Source: Streptomyces sp. NRRL WC-3618 (GTDB lineage Bacteria; Actinomycetota; Actinomycetes; Streptomycetales; Streptomycetaceae). Taken from it: a stretch of 64,000 nt of DNA. The notes beneath the pieces are model-generated. The model saw only the letters and a list, made by a program, of their open reading frames with translations. It was not told the origin of the DNA and ran no database searches. Where the stretch lies: NCBI RefSeq assembly GCF_001280005.1, contig NZ_LGDW01000259.1:5606-69605 (forward strand), given 5' to 3'. The position numbers were made by a program, and so were the translations under genes. Positions 26,925 to 38,400 of this stretch are shown piece after piece. The stretch's first letter is position 1, and every line of letters starts with the position of its first letter.

Positions 26925-29900
26925 TCATGGGGCGATCACCGCGAGAAGCTCGTCGAGATCGGTCGTGACCATCTGGCCCAGCTGTTCCTGCCCCCGGACG
27001 ACTGACGGCTTCAACTTCTTGCTCGGCCAGATGAAACTGATGACCGGGTAGTCGGTCGCCGACTCGTATCGCTGGTGGTCCTTCTTGGATCCCGATCCGC
27101 CGCCGGTCTTCACCTGGATCACCGCGTTGCGGGTCACGATGTCGAAGTCGGTGATGTCCTTCCCGTCCGCGCCGACGATCTTGATCTCGACCGCCACCAC
27201 GTGGCCAGGATAACGAGCCTCGATCTCGTCGACGAGGCGGGGAACTCCGGGGTCCTTGGGCGTGCCCACATAGGTCGGGCTGTTGCCGCTGCCACCGCCG
27301 GTCGGGCAACTGTCGTTGTGAACCAGGACAGGTGCCGCGCCCGCCAGGGCGTAGTACGTGTGCAGGTCGCCGACGGTCAGGTTGTGGACCGTGGTGTCCA
27401 GCGCCGTCCAGCGCTGCACGCCGGTGATCTGGACATGCGTACCGGCGCTGGTCCTGAGCCACTGACCCGGCTCGAGGTCGGTGGCGTCGAGCCACCGGCC
27501 CAGCTCCGGAACCCAGAACGGGTGCTCCGCGGTCGCGGTGATCCGGGCCGTCTTCGAACCGGCCCTGCCGTCGCTGTCGACGGTGAGCCTGACCAGGCGC
27601 TTGAGACCCTTGCCTCTGATCTCGGCGGTGACCGTCTGGACGCGGGTCTCCCCGGTCGTCGGGTCTGTCGCGATGACCTTGTCGCCGGTCCTGACCTTCT
27701 CGATGGCCTTGGTGGAGCCGTCGGCCATCAGCACCCTCGTGCCGGGCACGAAGCTGTTGCAGCCGGGCGAGTCCGCGGCCTTGCCCGAGCCGCCGCTGCC
27801 GCTGGTGCCGCCGTTGCTGCGGGAGGAACCGCCGGACTTGCCGCCGCCACCGCCGCCGGAGCCCTTGCCGCCGCCGGAACTCCTGCCGCCCCCACCGGAG
27901 TGGGAGGAGGACTTCGGAGCGGCCTTGGCCTGCGCCTGCTTCTGCGCCGGGTTACCGGTCTTCCGCTTCGCGGCCGCCGCCGCGTCGGCTCTTCTCTTGG
28001 CGGCCTCGGCCGCCTTTTTCTTGGCTCTCTGCGCGGCCTCTCTCTTCGCTTTCTCGATGGCCAGCTTCTTGGCCCGTAGCGCGGCCGCCTCCGCGGCCTT
28101 GGCCGCCTTCAGGACGGCCTCCGCGGCCCTCTTGGCGGCCTTGAAGGCCTGGATGGCGTCGATGGTGCGGTTGATCGCCTTCAGGACCGACGGAATCTTG
28201 CCCAGCTTCGCCCACGGAATGGCGTCCAGGATGATGCTGCCGCACGACCACATGTCACCGCCGAAGCAGGCCATGGCGTCGTTGATGCCGATGAAGTCCT
28301 TCAGGGTCTCCCAGGCCACGGCCAGGATCACCGAGGTCAGGGACTTGCCCATCGTCGACTGCGCCTGCGCGACCTGCGCCGGTGACAGCCCCGCGCCGGC
28401 CAGGGCCGCGGCCTTCTCCGAGGCGCTCAGGTTGATCGCCAGACCGGTCGGATCGGAGTACGTGACCGGGTTGTTCTGCGCGTAGGCGTACCCGTTGGAC
28501 TGCAGCGGGTCGTTCAGGTCGAGCATCTGGTCGGCGGACAGGAAACGTCCGACCACCGGGTCGTACAGACGTGCGCCGAGCGGCTGGTAGCCGGAGGCGT
28601 CGTCCCTGGTCTTGCCGAGGAATCCCTTGTGGCTCTGCAGGTTGGCACTGGCCGTGCCGCGCTCGTTGCCGAAGGGGTCCTGCTTGCGGATGCGCACCGG
28701 CATGGTCCCGTTGAGGGCGACCTCCGTGTACACGCTGCCCTGGTGGTCCGAGGTCTGGGCGACCAGGGTCTCCCCACCGGTGCCGGAGGCGTAGCGCATG
28801 ACCGCTCCGCCGGGGGCCGTGTAGGTGCGCTGGGTGCTGACCAGGACACCGCCCTGCTGGACGGTGACCTCGGCCTCGTCCAGATGCAGCGTGGCCTGCT
28901 TGCCCTTGATGGTGAGCAGACGGTTGCCGTCGGCGCCGTAGATGTGACGGGTGTCGTTCTGCGGCTGCCAGAGCTGCGCGGACGTGCTGTCACAGGTCGC
29001 CAGGACGATCGGTGTGCTGTTGGCCGAGTTCGCGCCCTGGACGGCCAGGCACAGATTCGACGCGATGTGGGTGAGCTGCCCGGTCGCGCCGCGCCTCAGC
29101 TCCTGAGCGGTCACCTGCGCGGACGTGGTGCCGCACTTCTGGATCTGGACCGCCGACCCGACCGTGTTCGCGGTGGGCTGGAGGCACCAGTTGTCGTAGA
29201 ACGACAGGGCGCCCCGGTTGGGGTCGGACTGCGTGCCCCCGGAGGGAGCCGGGGTCGGCGTGAACTTGAGGTTCTGCGCCACCGTGGCGTTGCAGGCGTA
29301 GAGCTGGATGGGCTGGTTGGCGGCCGCGATCCCGGACTTCAGATCGAGGCACTTGTCGGCCAGGCCCACGTACGGGGTCCTGCCGCCGCTGCCCGCGCCG
29401 GTGATCCGGTCGATCTTGCCGTCCGGCGTCCAGGTCAGGTCCTGCTTGTCACCGTTCTGGATCGAGGTGACCGACTTGGTCTCGCCGGTCAGCTCGTACA
29501 GACGGGTGGCCTCGGCCTTGACCTGCGCGCCCGCCGGGGTGGTGTAGTTCTTCGTCACCTTGGTGAGCGTGTGCGGCTGGGTGCCGTCGGCCTTGCCGTA
29601 CGCGTACGTGCTGACGGCGTCCTTGCCGGTGGCGCCCGTGAGGTCCTTCTCGGTCAGCTGCTTGCGGTTGCCGAGGAGGTCGTACTCGTACTCCTGCCAG
29701 TAGCCGGAGTTGTCCTTGCCCGCGGCGACGTTGAGCGTGCCGTCGGCCTTCTTCGGGGTGGTGCAGTTCGCCTGGTCGCCGGAGGTCCATGCCGACTTCA
29801 GCTGGCCCATCGGGTCGTAGACGAAGCACTGCCGCTCCTCGATCCCGACGGACTTCTCCTGGATCGAGGTGACGTTGCCCGCCGGGTCGTAGGTGTACGC

Positions 29901-32900
29901 CCGGTTGGAGACCAGGTTGCCGCCGACGACGGAGGTGTCCGCGCCCGCGCCGGACTTCTCGCGGTAGACCGACTGCTCCTTGAGCTCGCCGGTGCCCTCG
30001 TCGTACGACGCCTGCGTCCAGACCCGGTACGGCTGGGCGCCCAGGGTCGACTGGAGGACCTGGCCGTACGCGTCGTAGGCAGTCTCCGAGCCGTACCAGT
30101 CCTTGCCGGAGATGGAGAGCGGGTTGCCGTCCTTGTTGTAGCGGACGACGAGCTTCTCCGAGGTGAACTTGCCCACCGCCGGGACGGTCTGCTCCTCCAG
30201 CATGCCGTTGTCGGACCACGAGTAGTCGTACGTGTAGTCCTTGGCGAAGCCCCACGTGTCGACGATCGACTGCGGCAGCGACACGGTGGTCGAGGTCGGC
30301 TGGTAGTCCCTCGTGTAGCCGCCGATCGACTGCGTGTACGCCAGCGTGTCCGTGTAGCGCGTGGCGGTGGCGGGCATGCCCTTGCCACCCGGGGCGGTGT
30401 CGTACGTGAAGTCGGCGAGCAGGGGGCCGGTCGAGCCGGTCAGGCGCTGCTGCTTCGGCCGTGACAGTTCGTCGTAGCCGTTCCAGACCTTGACGCCACG
30501 GGCGTTGGCCGTCGTGAGGACGCGGCCGCGGGCGTCGTACTCCGTACGGGTCGTGCCCGCGTCGGGGTCGGTCGACGTCTCCATCCGGCCGTTGTGGTCG
30601 TACGTCCACGTCCACGGGTGTGTCGGGTCCGCGGCGGGGGTGGCCTTCGCGACCTGGCCGTTCGCGTCGTACTCGTAGCGCGTCGACGTGAACCCGCCGG
30701 GAGCCGCCGGGTTGAAGGTGTCCGTACGGATGGTCCGGCCCGTCGCGTCGGTGTAGACGCGGTAGGACGAGTCGCCCGCGGGCTGGATGACCTTCGACCA
30801 GTCCTCGCCGTACTCGTAGCGGACGGCCCGCTCCGGGTACGCCTTCGACATGCTCTCCTTCGAGATCGGGTCCACGTACTTCATGTACGGGGTCTCCTGG
30901 AGCACGCGGCCGAGGCCGTCGTAGGTGTAGCGCGTGATGTTGGGGACGGCCGTGTCGGAGACCGGGGTGAACAGCTCGCCCGGTCTGGCCTCGTCGGTCA
31001 GGTAGGCGTTGTTGGTCTGGTAGACGTCACCGGAGTTGTTGTACAGCGTGTCGGTGATCAGCCAGCCGGAGTCGTTGTCCGCCTCCTCCTGGTTCTGCCG
31101 CTCGCGGCCGAGACCGTCGTAGAGGGTGACGGAGGTCTCGATCCGGTTCTCGTAGCCACGCGTGTAGGTGGTGACGTACGGAGGCTTGCGGATCTTGATC
31201 TTGCTGTCGTCCGGGTCGGTCTCCTCCGCCGGGATCGTGTAGACCGCGCGGAAGTCCGGTACGCCGCTGCCGGGGGTGCGGCCCGGGGCCCAGGCCTCGG
31301 CGAGCCGGCCCAGCGGGTCGTACTTCGCCTCGCTCACATGCCCGTTGGCGTCCGTGGTCTTCAGCGTGGTCGAGCGGCCCGGCTCCAGCTCCTGGATCTG
31401 GCTGTGACCGAGCAGGTTGGTCGTGATGACCTTGAAGACCTGCCCCGTGGCCGGTCCTTCGGAGACGTAGCTGATCGTGGAGGACTTCGGGGACGGCTGG
31501 GTCAGCTGGTCGGGGTCGGTCTGCCGGACGACCCGGCCCACCTCGTCGAAACCCCTCGTCCCGTTGGTCTGGAAGCCGGTTCCGGTGCCGTTGAGGGACC
31601 AGGTCTCCGTCGCCAGGCCACGGCTGCCGGCGGCGAGCGCCGCGCCGTAGGTTCCGCCGTCGTACGCGGTACGGGTGGCGCCGGTCAGGGTGCTGAGGTC
31701 GCTCCAGTTCGCGCTCGCGCAGGTGGTGGGCGAGACGAGGACCTGCTTGCTGAGACCGATCAGGTTCCGGTCGGTCTGGTGCGTGTACTCGGACTTGGTG
31801 CAGGACTCGTCACCGGTCTTCGTGGCATCGCCCAGCGACTCCACCAGGGTCGGCAGACCGTACGTAGGGTCGTACGTCGTCGTCGTCCTCACCGAGCGCA
31901 CCGTGCGCGGGTCGTCGGTGTTGGTGCCGGACGACTTGGTGTACGCGGTCTCCTCGGGCTCCGTGACCCGCCAGGCCCGCAGCGGCGACAGGCCGTCGTC
32001 CCGGTCGCGCCGGGCGAGTTCGGTGGCCGCGGGCTTGGTGATGCTGCGGGTCAGCCAGTCGGAGTCGGCCTTGGTGGAGTCGGTGTAGCTGAGCTCCTCG
32101 GCGATCCGGCCGGCGAACGGCTCCTCGTCCTTGGCTATCTCGGCGCCCGTGATGTCCTTCACGGACACGGTGTCGCCGAGACCCCGGAAGAAGCGGGTGA
32201 CGGACTTGGAGCGCTGGTCGGCGGTGTCCGGGGCGCCGTCCTCGTTGACCGGGCCCGTCAGGACCGTGGTCTGCTCGACGCCCGCGAACTGCGAGTAGGT
32301 GCGCTGGGACTTCTTGGTGAACTCGGCCTCGGCGAGCTTCCACGCCGGGTTCTTGTACGCGTACTCGGTCCTGGTGGTGAAGTCGCCGTCGATGTTCGGG
32401 AGTTCCTCGACGGTGTCCACGACGTACTTGTGGAACCAGTCGATGTCCTCGACCTCGGGGTCGGGGTTCCAGAACGACGGGTAGCAGAGCCGGTTGTTCG
32501 TCTTGAGCTGGGCCTGCAGCCGGGCCATGGCCGCGTCCCGGGTCTCGCCGGGCCGCTGGTCGAGCAGCGGCAGGTCGCCGGTGAGGCAGTCGCCGTCGAT
32601 CTTCTTGTAGGTGACGACGGTCTCACCGCCGTACTCGTTGACGACGCGGCCGATACGCAGCCGGGAGAAGCCGGGGCGCGAGGCGTGGACCGCCTTGACG
32701 CGGTTCGGCATGTCCTCGGCGTTGGGCTCGAACCGCACGGTGTTGAGCGTGACGCTCGCGTCGGTGGAGCCGTTGCGGGCGTAGCCGGTGCGCTGGACGG
32801 ACTCCAGCCACAGGGCCGTGTTCGGGCCGGTCAGCAGCTTGGCGAAGCTCTGCTTCAGCTGGTACTCGTCGACGACCTGGCGGGCGGCGGTGTCGGTGCG

Positions 32901-35000
32901 CCGCTGGGCCGAGGTCGTGATCTTGTCGAGGCGCTTGCGGGTCCAGAAGGACGGACCGGCGTTCCAGCACTTCTTGCCGGACTCGCAGCGCAGGTCGGCC
33001 GGGGTGTCGAACCAGGGCCGGTAGTTACGCGGGTCCTTGGACGTGAAGTTGTCCTCGGAGCAGGTGACGTCCTCGACGGTGTAGCAGCGCTCCTTGACGC
33101 TGAAGCCGACCCGGGCCGGGGCGGCCTTCGTGAAGACGCTGTCGGCGCGCTGGCCGTAGTCGATGTGGTCGAGCCAGCCGTCGCGGTCGTAGACGACCGG
33201 GTCCTTGAAGTTGAAGTTGCGGGCGTAGTAGTTCTGGTCCTTGTTCCACCACAGCGACATGGCGTTGCCGTGGACGTCCTCGACGTAGTCGAGACCCCAG
33301 CGCCACCCCTGCGTGCAATAGGAGTTGGTCCAGTCGGTGGTTGTCGGGCCCTTGTAGCAGTCCTCGTTCGCGTGGTTGCCGTAGACCGGGACCGTGAGCA
33401 CCGAGCGGGTGGTCGGGTCGTCGGCGGCGGTGCCGTGGTCGGACCAGCCGGGCAGCTTGTTCTTGCCGAAGTGGTACTTCGTGCCGTCCTTGGTGGTGAC
33501 GACCCAGTACTCGCCGTCCTTGGCGCCGTTGCCGGTGTTCTCGCCCTTGACCAGCTGGACGGTGGAGCCGTCGCCGTTGGCCGTGAACCACTTGCCGGTG
33601 GGCTTGCCGTCGGCGCCCAGCGGGCCCTTGGTCGCGTCCCAGACCAGCTCGGTGGTCAGGCCGCCGAGCGAGAGGGTGGCGTTCTCCGAGCCCCAGCACA
33701 GGTCCGCGGTGCGGTGGGTGGAGTTGTTGGAGCCCGCCTTCTTGGAGTCCTGGCGGCAGTTGGCGTACGTACGGGTGATGGAGCCCGCGTTGTAGTCCCA
33801 GCCGTCGCCGATCCATGAGGCCTGGTTGTTCGTGGACGAGGTGTGGCCGTCGACGGACTGCGAGGAGTACGCCAGGCCGACCTTCGGCATCAGTCCGCCG
33901 GCGGTCTCCGGGGTCTGCACCTGGTACGAGTAGGTGAAGGCGCCCGAGGACGAGCCCGACGCCCAGGAGCCGGAGGACAGCAGCGGCGAGGCCGTGAAGT
34001 CACCGGACGCCGACGAGCCGGTGTCGAGACCACCGATGGCGGCGCCGCCGTTCGCGGCGACCGCGGGCTGGACGCCGTCGCGGAAGGAGGCCTGGGAAGC
34101 GCGCGCGGCTTCGGCGGGCACGAAGCCCTCGCCGACGAGGCTGGAGACCGGGACGCTGCCGCCGAGGATCTTGCGGGTCCTCGCGTTCTTGGCCGCGGTG
34201 GACCTGGTGGGCGCGTCCTTGGCGGCCACCGTCCGCACGGTGCTGCGCAGCCGCTGGAAGTTCCGCTTGCCGTTCCTGACGTCCTTGTCCCCCTGGGAGA
34301 CGGACATCGTGGTGACACCGCCGCCGTCGGCGCAGTCGCCCTCGGTCGGGGCGGAGTAGACGCACTCGGGCAGCAGCATCAGACCGAAGCGGTCGGCGGC
34401 CTGCGGCCCGTAGAGGTCGGCGAAGCCCGTGGTGTCGATGCTGATCGCCACTTCGGCGGCCGGGTCGACGGTGGCCGGCGGGGTGACTTTCATGACGATG
34501 CCGGAGACGCCCGCGTCCTGCGAGGTCGTCTGTGGTGCCACGCCCACGGTCCAGTTGCCGGCGAGGCCGGCCGGGTCACCGCCCGCCGGGACGCCGATGG
34601 CGACCGGCAGGTTGTTGCTGACCGGCTTGGTGGTGCCGGGCGCGTCGCCCGTGGAGAGGGTGGCGCTGCCGGTACCGGAGGTCCACGGCGCGACGGCGCC
34701 GGGGGTGTACGGGTCGACCGGGTTCTCCGGGGCCAGGGTCAGGGTCTTGTCGGCGGCCTCGTCGCCCTCGACCTCGGTGGCCTCCGGCAGGTCCGGGAGG
34801 TCGACCTTGGCGATCGACTTCTCACGGCTCATACCGGGGTCGGGGACGGCCAGCGCCTCCCCGCCCAGGCTGGTCACGGTCAGGGTCGAGGACAGCAGAA
34901 GAACGGTCGCCGTGCGGCTTCGCCGCCGGCGCCTTCGTTGTGACTCCGTCAGGGCTGGGCGTCCATGCCTCAGCCATGACAGCGGACCTGAAGCACGCAT
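26925..35000 (-). CDS. Secreted Rhs/YD-repeat polymorphic toxin with ricin-type lectin, HINT and nuclease-like C-terminus
   Basis: This giant protein has 2691 residues. Domain order, with rough positions: basic signal peptide (RRRRRRSRTATVLLLSSTL, ending near ALA at about 50); extracellular N-terminal region with YSYQVQTPETAGGLMPKVGL before residue 400; YD repeats about 1225-1760 (YDPLGRLAEAW, YDGLGRVLQET, YDANGQVAKAT); ricin-type beta-trefoil about 1880-2025; Rhs core LYDPVVGRFLSADQM near 2143; Ala/Lys-rich helix about 2290-2350; Gly/Ser linker; HINT domain about 2413-2561 (CNSFVPGTRVLMADGST ... HTYYALAGAAPVLVHN); then a toxin tip of about 130 residues. The tip has DFDIVTRNAVIQVKTG near 2617, which resembles a D-x(n)-(E/Q)-x-K restriction-endonuclease-type active site. 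It probably kills neighbouring bacteria by cleaving nucleic acid after release of the tip. Confidence 0.92.
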   Translation of the reverse strand: MRASGPLSWLRHGRPALTESQRRRRRRSRTATVLLLSSTLTVTSLGGEALAVPDPGMSREKSIAKVDLPDLPEATEVEGDEAADKTLTLAPENPVDPYTPGAVAPWTSGTGSATLSTGDAPGTTKPVSNNLPVAIGVPAGGDPAGLAGNWTVGVAPQTTSQDAGVSGIVMKVTPPATVDPAAEVAISIDTTGFADLYGPQAADRFGLMLLPECVYSAPTEGDCADGGGVTTMSVSQGDKDVRNGKRNFQRLRSTVRTVAAKDAPTRSTAAKNARTRKILGGSVPVSSLVGEGFVPAEAARASQASFRDGVQPAVAANGGAAIGGLDTGSSASGDFTASPLLSSGSWASGSSSGAFTYSYQVQTPETAGGLMPKVGLAYSSQSVDGHTSSTNNQASWIGDGWDYNAGSITRTYANCRQDSKKAGSNNSTHRTADLCWGSENATLSLGGLTTELVWDATKGPLGADGKPTGKWFTANGDGSTVQLVKGENTGNGAKDGEYWVVTTKDGTKYHFGKNKLPGWSDHGTAADDPTTRSVLTVPVYGNHANEDCYKGPTTTDWTNSYCTQGWRWGLDYVEDVHGNAMSLWWNKDQNYYARNFNFKDPVVYDRDGWLDHIDYGQRADSVFTKAAPARVGFSVKERCYTVEDVTCSEDNFTSKDPRNYRPWFDTPADLRCESGKKCWNAGPSFWTRKRLDKITTSAQRRTDTAARQVVDEYQLKQSFAKLLTGPNTALWLESVQRTGYARNGSTDASVTLNTVRFEPNAEDMPNRVKAVHASRPGFSRLRIGRVVNEYGGETVVTYKKIDGDCLTGDLPLLDQRPGETRDAAMARLQAQLKTNNRLCYPSFWNPDPEVEDIDWFHKYVVDTVEELPNIDGDFTTRTEYAYKNPAWKLAEAEFTKKSQRTYSQFAGVEQTTVLTGPVNEDGAPDTADQRSKSVTRFFRGLGDTVSVKDITGAEIAKDEEPFAGRIAEELSYTDSTKADSDWLTRSITKPAATELARRDRDDGLSPLRAWRVTEPEETAYTKSSGTNTDDPRTVRSVRTTTTYDPTYGLPTLVESLGDATKTGDESCTKSEYTHQTDRNLIGLSKQVLVSPTTCASANWSDLSTLTGATRTAYDGGTYGAALAAGSRGLATETWSLNGTGTGFQTNGTRGFDEVGRVVRQTDPDQLTQPSPKSSTISYVSEGPATGQVFKVITTNLLGHSQIQELEPGRSTTLKTTDANGHVSEAKYDPLGRLAEAWAPGRTPGSGVPDFRAVYTIPAEETDPDDSKIKIRKPPYVTTYTRGYENRIETSVTLYDGLGRERQNQEEADNDSGWLITDTLYNNSGDVYQTNNAYLTDEARPGELFTPVSDTAVPNITRYTYDGLGRVLQETPYMKYVDPISKESMSKAYPERAVRYEYGEDWSKVIQPAGDSSYRVYTDATGRTIRTDTFNPAAPGGFTSTRYEYDANGQVAKATPAADPTHPWTWTYDHNGRMETSTDPDAGTTRTEYDARGRVLTTANARGVKVWNGYDELSRPKQQRLTGSTGPLLADFTYDTAPGGKGMPATATRYTDTLAYTQSIGGYTRDYQPTSTTVSLPQSIVDTWGFAKDYTYDYSWSDNGMLEEQTVPAVGKFTSEKLVVRYNKDGNPLSISGKDWYGSETAYDAYGQVLQSTLGAQPYRVWTQASYDEGTGELKEQSVYREKSGAGADTSVVGGNLVSNRAYTYDPAGNVTSIQEKSVGIEERQCFVYDPMGQLKSAWTSGDQANCTTPKKADGTLNVAAGKDNSGYWQEYEYDLLGNRKQLTEKDLTGATGKDAVSTYAYGKADGTQPHTLTKVTKNYTTPAGAQVKAEATRLYELTGETKSVTSIQNGDKQDLTWTPDGKIDRITGAGSGGRTPYVGLADKCLDLKSGIAAANQPIQLYACNATVAQNLKFTPTPAPSGGTQSDPNRGALSFYDNWCLQPTANTVGSAVQIQKCGTTSAQVTAQELRRGATGQLTHIASNLCLAVQGANSANSTPIVLATCDSTSAQLWQPQNDTRHIYGADGNRLLTIKGKQATLHLDEAEVTVQQGGVLVSTQRTYTAPGGAVMRYASGTGGETLVAQTSDHQGSVYTEVALNGTMPVRIRKQDPFGNERGTASANLQSHKGFLGKTRDDASGYQPLGARLYDPVVGRFLSADQMLDLNDPLQSNGYAYAQNNPVTYSDPTGLAINLSASEKAAALAGAGLSPAQVAQAQSTMGKSLTSVILAVAWETLKDFIGINDAMACFGGDMWSCGSIILDAIPWAKLGKIPSVLKAINRTIDAIQAFKAAKRAAEAVLKAAKAAEAAALRAKKLAIEKAKREAAQRAKKKAAEAAKRRADAAAAAKRKTGNPAQKQAQAKAAPKSSSHSGGGGRSSGGGKGSGGGGGGKSGGSSRSNGGTSGSGGSGKAADSPGCNSFVPGTRVLMADGSTKAIEKVRTGDKVIATDPTTGETRVQTVTAEIRGKGLKRLVRLTVDSDGRAGSKTARITATAEHPFWVPELGRWLDATDLEPGQWLRTSAGTHVQITGVQRWTALDTTVHNLTVGDLHTYYALAGAAPVLVHNDSCPTGGGSGNSPTYVGTPKDPGVPRLVDEIEARYPGHVVAVEIKIVGADGKDITDFDIVTRNAVIQVKTGGGSGSKKDHQRYESATDYPVISFIWPSKKLKPSVVRGQEQLGQMVTTDLDELLAVIAP

Positions 35001-35446
35001 ACGCGTCGACTCCCACCCCTGGCAGTTCGTTCAAATGACGAGGTGCGCAAACACCAAAAAACACACGCCTGGCTCAGGCGCGTGCGTGCGCACTCTCCGT
35101 CATGTCCGCCACACAATTCAAGATCGGCCGAGGGTCCGAACCGGCCTCGGAAGTGATCTGAGCCACGGGGTGAAACGGTCCGGATCATGCTGTCCGTGAA
35201 CTATCGGTCAGATCGGGTAAGTCGCTCGATGATGATCAATAGGGCTCCAGAAATGCCTTGAAATCAGGCGCACCTGACACACCGCCACACCTCTTTCGTA
35301 AGTTCATAACAAACACTTAACTTCTTCATACATGGACGTGATACGGCGAATGTGTGATCGTATGCGCGCCTTCTGCCCCACGGCCTGCCGAACGGGGCTG
35401 TCTGTGCTGCCCTCAATCCGCTTGGTTCCCACGGGAGTAGACCGCC
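35001..35446. other. Divergent intergenic region between two large secreted-protein genes
   Basis: These 446 bases are visibly richer in A and T than the flanking genes, especially 35270-35340. They must hold the promoters of both the Rhs gene and the FG-GAP protein gene. CGCCTG/CAGGCG around 35067-35081 can form a small hairpin. I see no convincing -35/-10 pair and no conserved ORF. Confidence 0.6.
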
Positions 35447-38400
35447 GTGACCGCGCCGCCCCGATATCTCAGCCCCTTCGTGCGCACGCGCACCCGGCTG
35501 TCCCTGACCCTCGGCCTCGTGCTGGCCGCCCTGACCGCCGCCCTGCTGCCCTGGTGGCACCCGGCCGACTCCACCCCGGCCGAGGCCGACGGCGCCACCA
35601 ACTCCACCGACGCCACCCCCGCCTCGACGGGACCACGCGACGAGGCCGCCGCGATGGCCCAGGCCCGGCGCACCGGCAGGCAGGTGCTCGTCGACACGGC
35701 CACCACGGCCACCACGCTGACGTGGGCACTGCCCGACGGCCACCTGAAGAGCCGGATCACGGCCACCCCGACCCGGGCGAAGAACGCCAAGGGGAAGTGG
35801 GCGCCGGTCGACAACACCCTCAAGCGAACCGCCAAGGCACCCAAGGGCCTTGGCATCGCCCCCGGGAACCCGGTCGTACCGGTGCGCTTCGCGAGCGGCA
35901 CCCTCCGAAAGGCCCGCGCCGACCGCTCGTTCGCCCGTACCGGGACCCCGGGCGAGACCGTGCTGGCCGAGGTCGGCCTCGGCGGCCACACCGTCGCGTA
36001 CACCTGGCCGGGCCCCCTGCCCGAGCCGGTGCTCGACGGACCGCGCGCCCTCTACTCGGAGGTGCTGCCCGACGTCGACCTGCTGCTCGTGGCCCGCGAA
36101 GAGGGCGGCATGGCGCAGGTCCTGATCGTCAAGACCCCCGAGGCCGCACGGAACAAGGCGCTCGCCACCGTCTCGTACGGGCTGCGCTCGGACACCGCCG
36201 TGTTCCGGCGGGACACCAGGGCCACCCGGGTCCAGGTCCTCGACAAGGGCGGCAAGGAGATCGGCTCGATCCCGACCCCGTTCGCCTGGGACTCCAGCGG
36301 CCGTGACCCCGAGCTGCCCCCGGGCACCCCGAACCGTACGGCGGTCGCCACCCCGGCCGACGTGCTGAAGCTGTCGGGCCTCACCGGCGTCGAGCCCGGC
36401 GCCAAGTCCGCGCCCCTCCCCATCAGCCTGGACGGCGCGAACACCGGCACCGCCCGCCTGGAACTCGGCTTCGCCGCCACCGGTCTGGCCGGCCGCGCGG
36501 ACGTCACCTACCCGGTCTTCGTCGACCCGCCGCTGAACCCCGGCTGGGACGCCTGGACGGTGGCCTACAAGCCGTACCCGAGCACAAGCTTCTTCAACGG
36601 CACCAACTTCTCCTCCGGCACCTCCGACGCCCGCGTCGGCCACGAGAGCGACACCGGCGGCACCGCCCGCTCGTTCTGGCGCATGGACTGGTCGAGCGCC
36701 ATCAAGGGCGCGGAGATCAAGTCCGCGACCTTCAAGGTGCTCAACAACCACTCCTGGTCCTGCACGACCCGCGAGTTCCAGATCTGGCGCACCGGCCCGA
36801 TCTCGTCCGGCACGACGTGGAACGCGCAGCCGAGCTGGTCCGACGAACTCCAGCGCAAGTCCTTCGCGCACGGCTGGTCGAGCTCCTGCCCGGACGAGTA
36901 CGAGGCCTTCAACGTCAGGGACGCCGCCCAGTACGCCACGGACAACGGCCACTCGACCCTCACCCTCGGCATGCGGGCCAGCAGCGAGTCGGACACCCAG
37001 ACCTGGCGCAAGTTCCGGGCGACCTCCGCGACCGTCGAGGCCGTCTACAACCGCAAGCCGAACGAGCCCACCGACGGTGAGACCGTCCCCGGCGGCGACT
37101 GCGTCATCGGATCCCCGGGCCGCACGGTCGGCAAGAGCAACCTGACCCTGAAAGCGAAGGCCACCGACCCCGACGGCAACCTGAAGGGCCTGCGCTTCCG
37201 CTTCTGGAAGGCCGGCACCACCGCCCCGACCGGCGTCCTGGCCACCAACCTCAGCAGCGGCTGGGCCTCGACGATCATCCAGTCGACGTCCCTGGAGGAC
37301 AAGGCCACCTACTACTGGGACGTGCGCGCGGAGGACTCCGACACCCCGACCTCGGCGGTCTCCAGCTACTTCCCGCCCGGCAGCACGTCGTGCGCCGTGA
37401 CCATCGACGGTTCCGGCCCCCCGACGCCGGTCGTCACCAGTGACGTGTGGCTGCGGTCCACCTCGGACGGCGCCACGTGGGCGACGGTGAACTTCGGTGA
37501 GACCGGCCCGGTCACCTTCTCGTCACCGGGCGCGAAGAAGTTCACCTGGGCCTGGGGCGGCGTCGCCCCGGTCCCGGTCAACGCCGACACCAACGGCAAC
37601 GCCACCGTCCCCGACCTGCAACCCCCGAACGCCGGCCCCAACACCCTCCAGGTGTACGCCTACGACAGCCTCGGCAACCCGAGCGCGCGCACCGACCACA
37701 CGACGTACGTCCCGCCGAAGGAGAACGCCGACGCCCCTGGCGACACGGGCGGCGACGGCACCCCCGACCTGCTCGTCATCGACGCGGACGGTGTCCTGCG
37801 AACGTACCCGGGCCAGCCGGACGGCGAGCTGTACGGCCAGCTGACCTCGTCGTACACCAGGGCCGCCGACGGCAAGGCGACCCTCAACCCGCCGGGCCAC
37901 TGGTACGACGCCGCCTCGACCCTCGGCAACAAGGCCGCGCTGATCGCCCACTACCAGGACACCTACCCGGGCGACGGCACCACGGACCTGTTCGCCCGCA
38001 CCCCGGACGGCGGCTTCTGGCTCTACCCCGGTGACGGCTACGGCTCGTTCGACGTCGCCCACCGGATGAAGATCCGCCTGCCGTCGAACGCCCCGGCGCC
38101 GTCCACCTGGATCCAGCTGAAGGCCCTCGGCGACATCACCGGCGACAAGCTGCCCGACCTGGTCCTGCGCAACGCCGCCGGCCTGTGGGTGCTCTCCGGC
38201 TACACCGGCGCCAGCATCCAGACGGCGACACAGCTGAACGCCGACGCCTGGGCCCGCCGCGATGTCGTCAACCTGGCCGACATGAACAAGGACGGTGTGG
38301 CCGACCTGCTCTGGCGCAACCTGGACAACGGCAACATGTACCTCCGGCGGGGCAAGCCGGGTACGGCGGCGGGCAGCGTGGACCTCAACTCGCTGATGCT

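Noticed and set aside
30594..33818. 1074-codon open frame on the plus strand inside the Rhs gene
   Set aside because: It is antisense to the YD-repeat protein and rich in Arg, Val, Gly and Leu without domain motifs. High GC gives long shadow frames.
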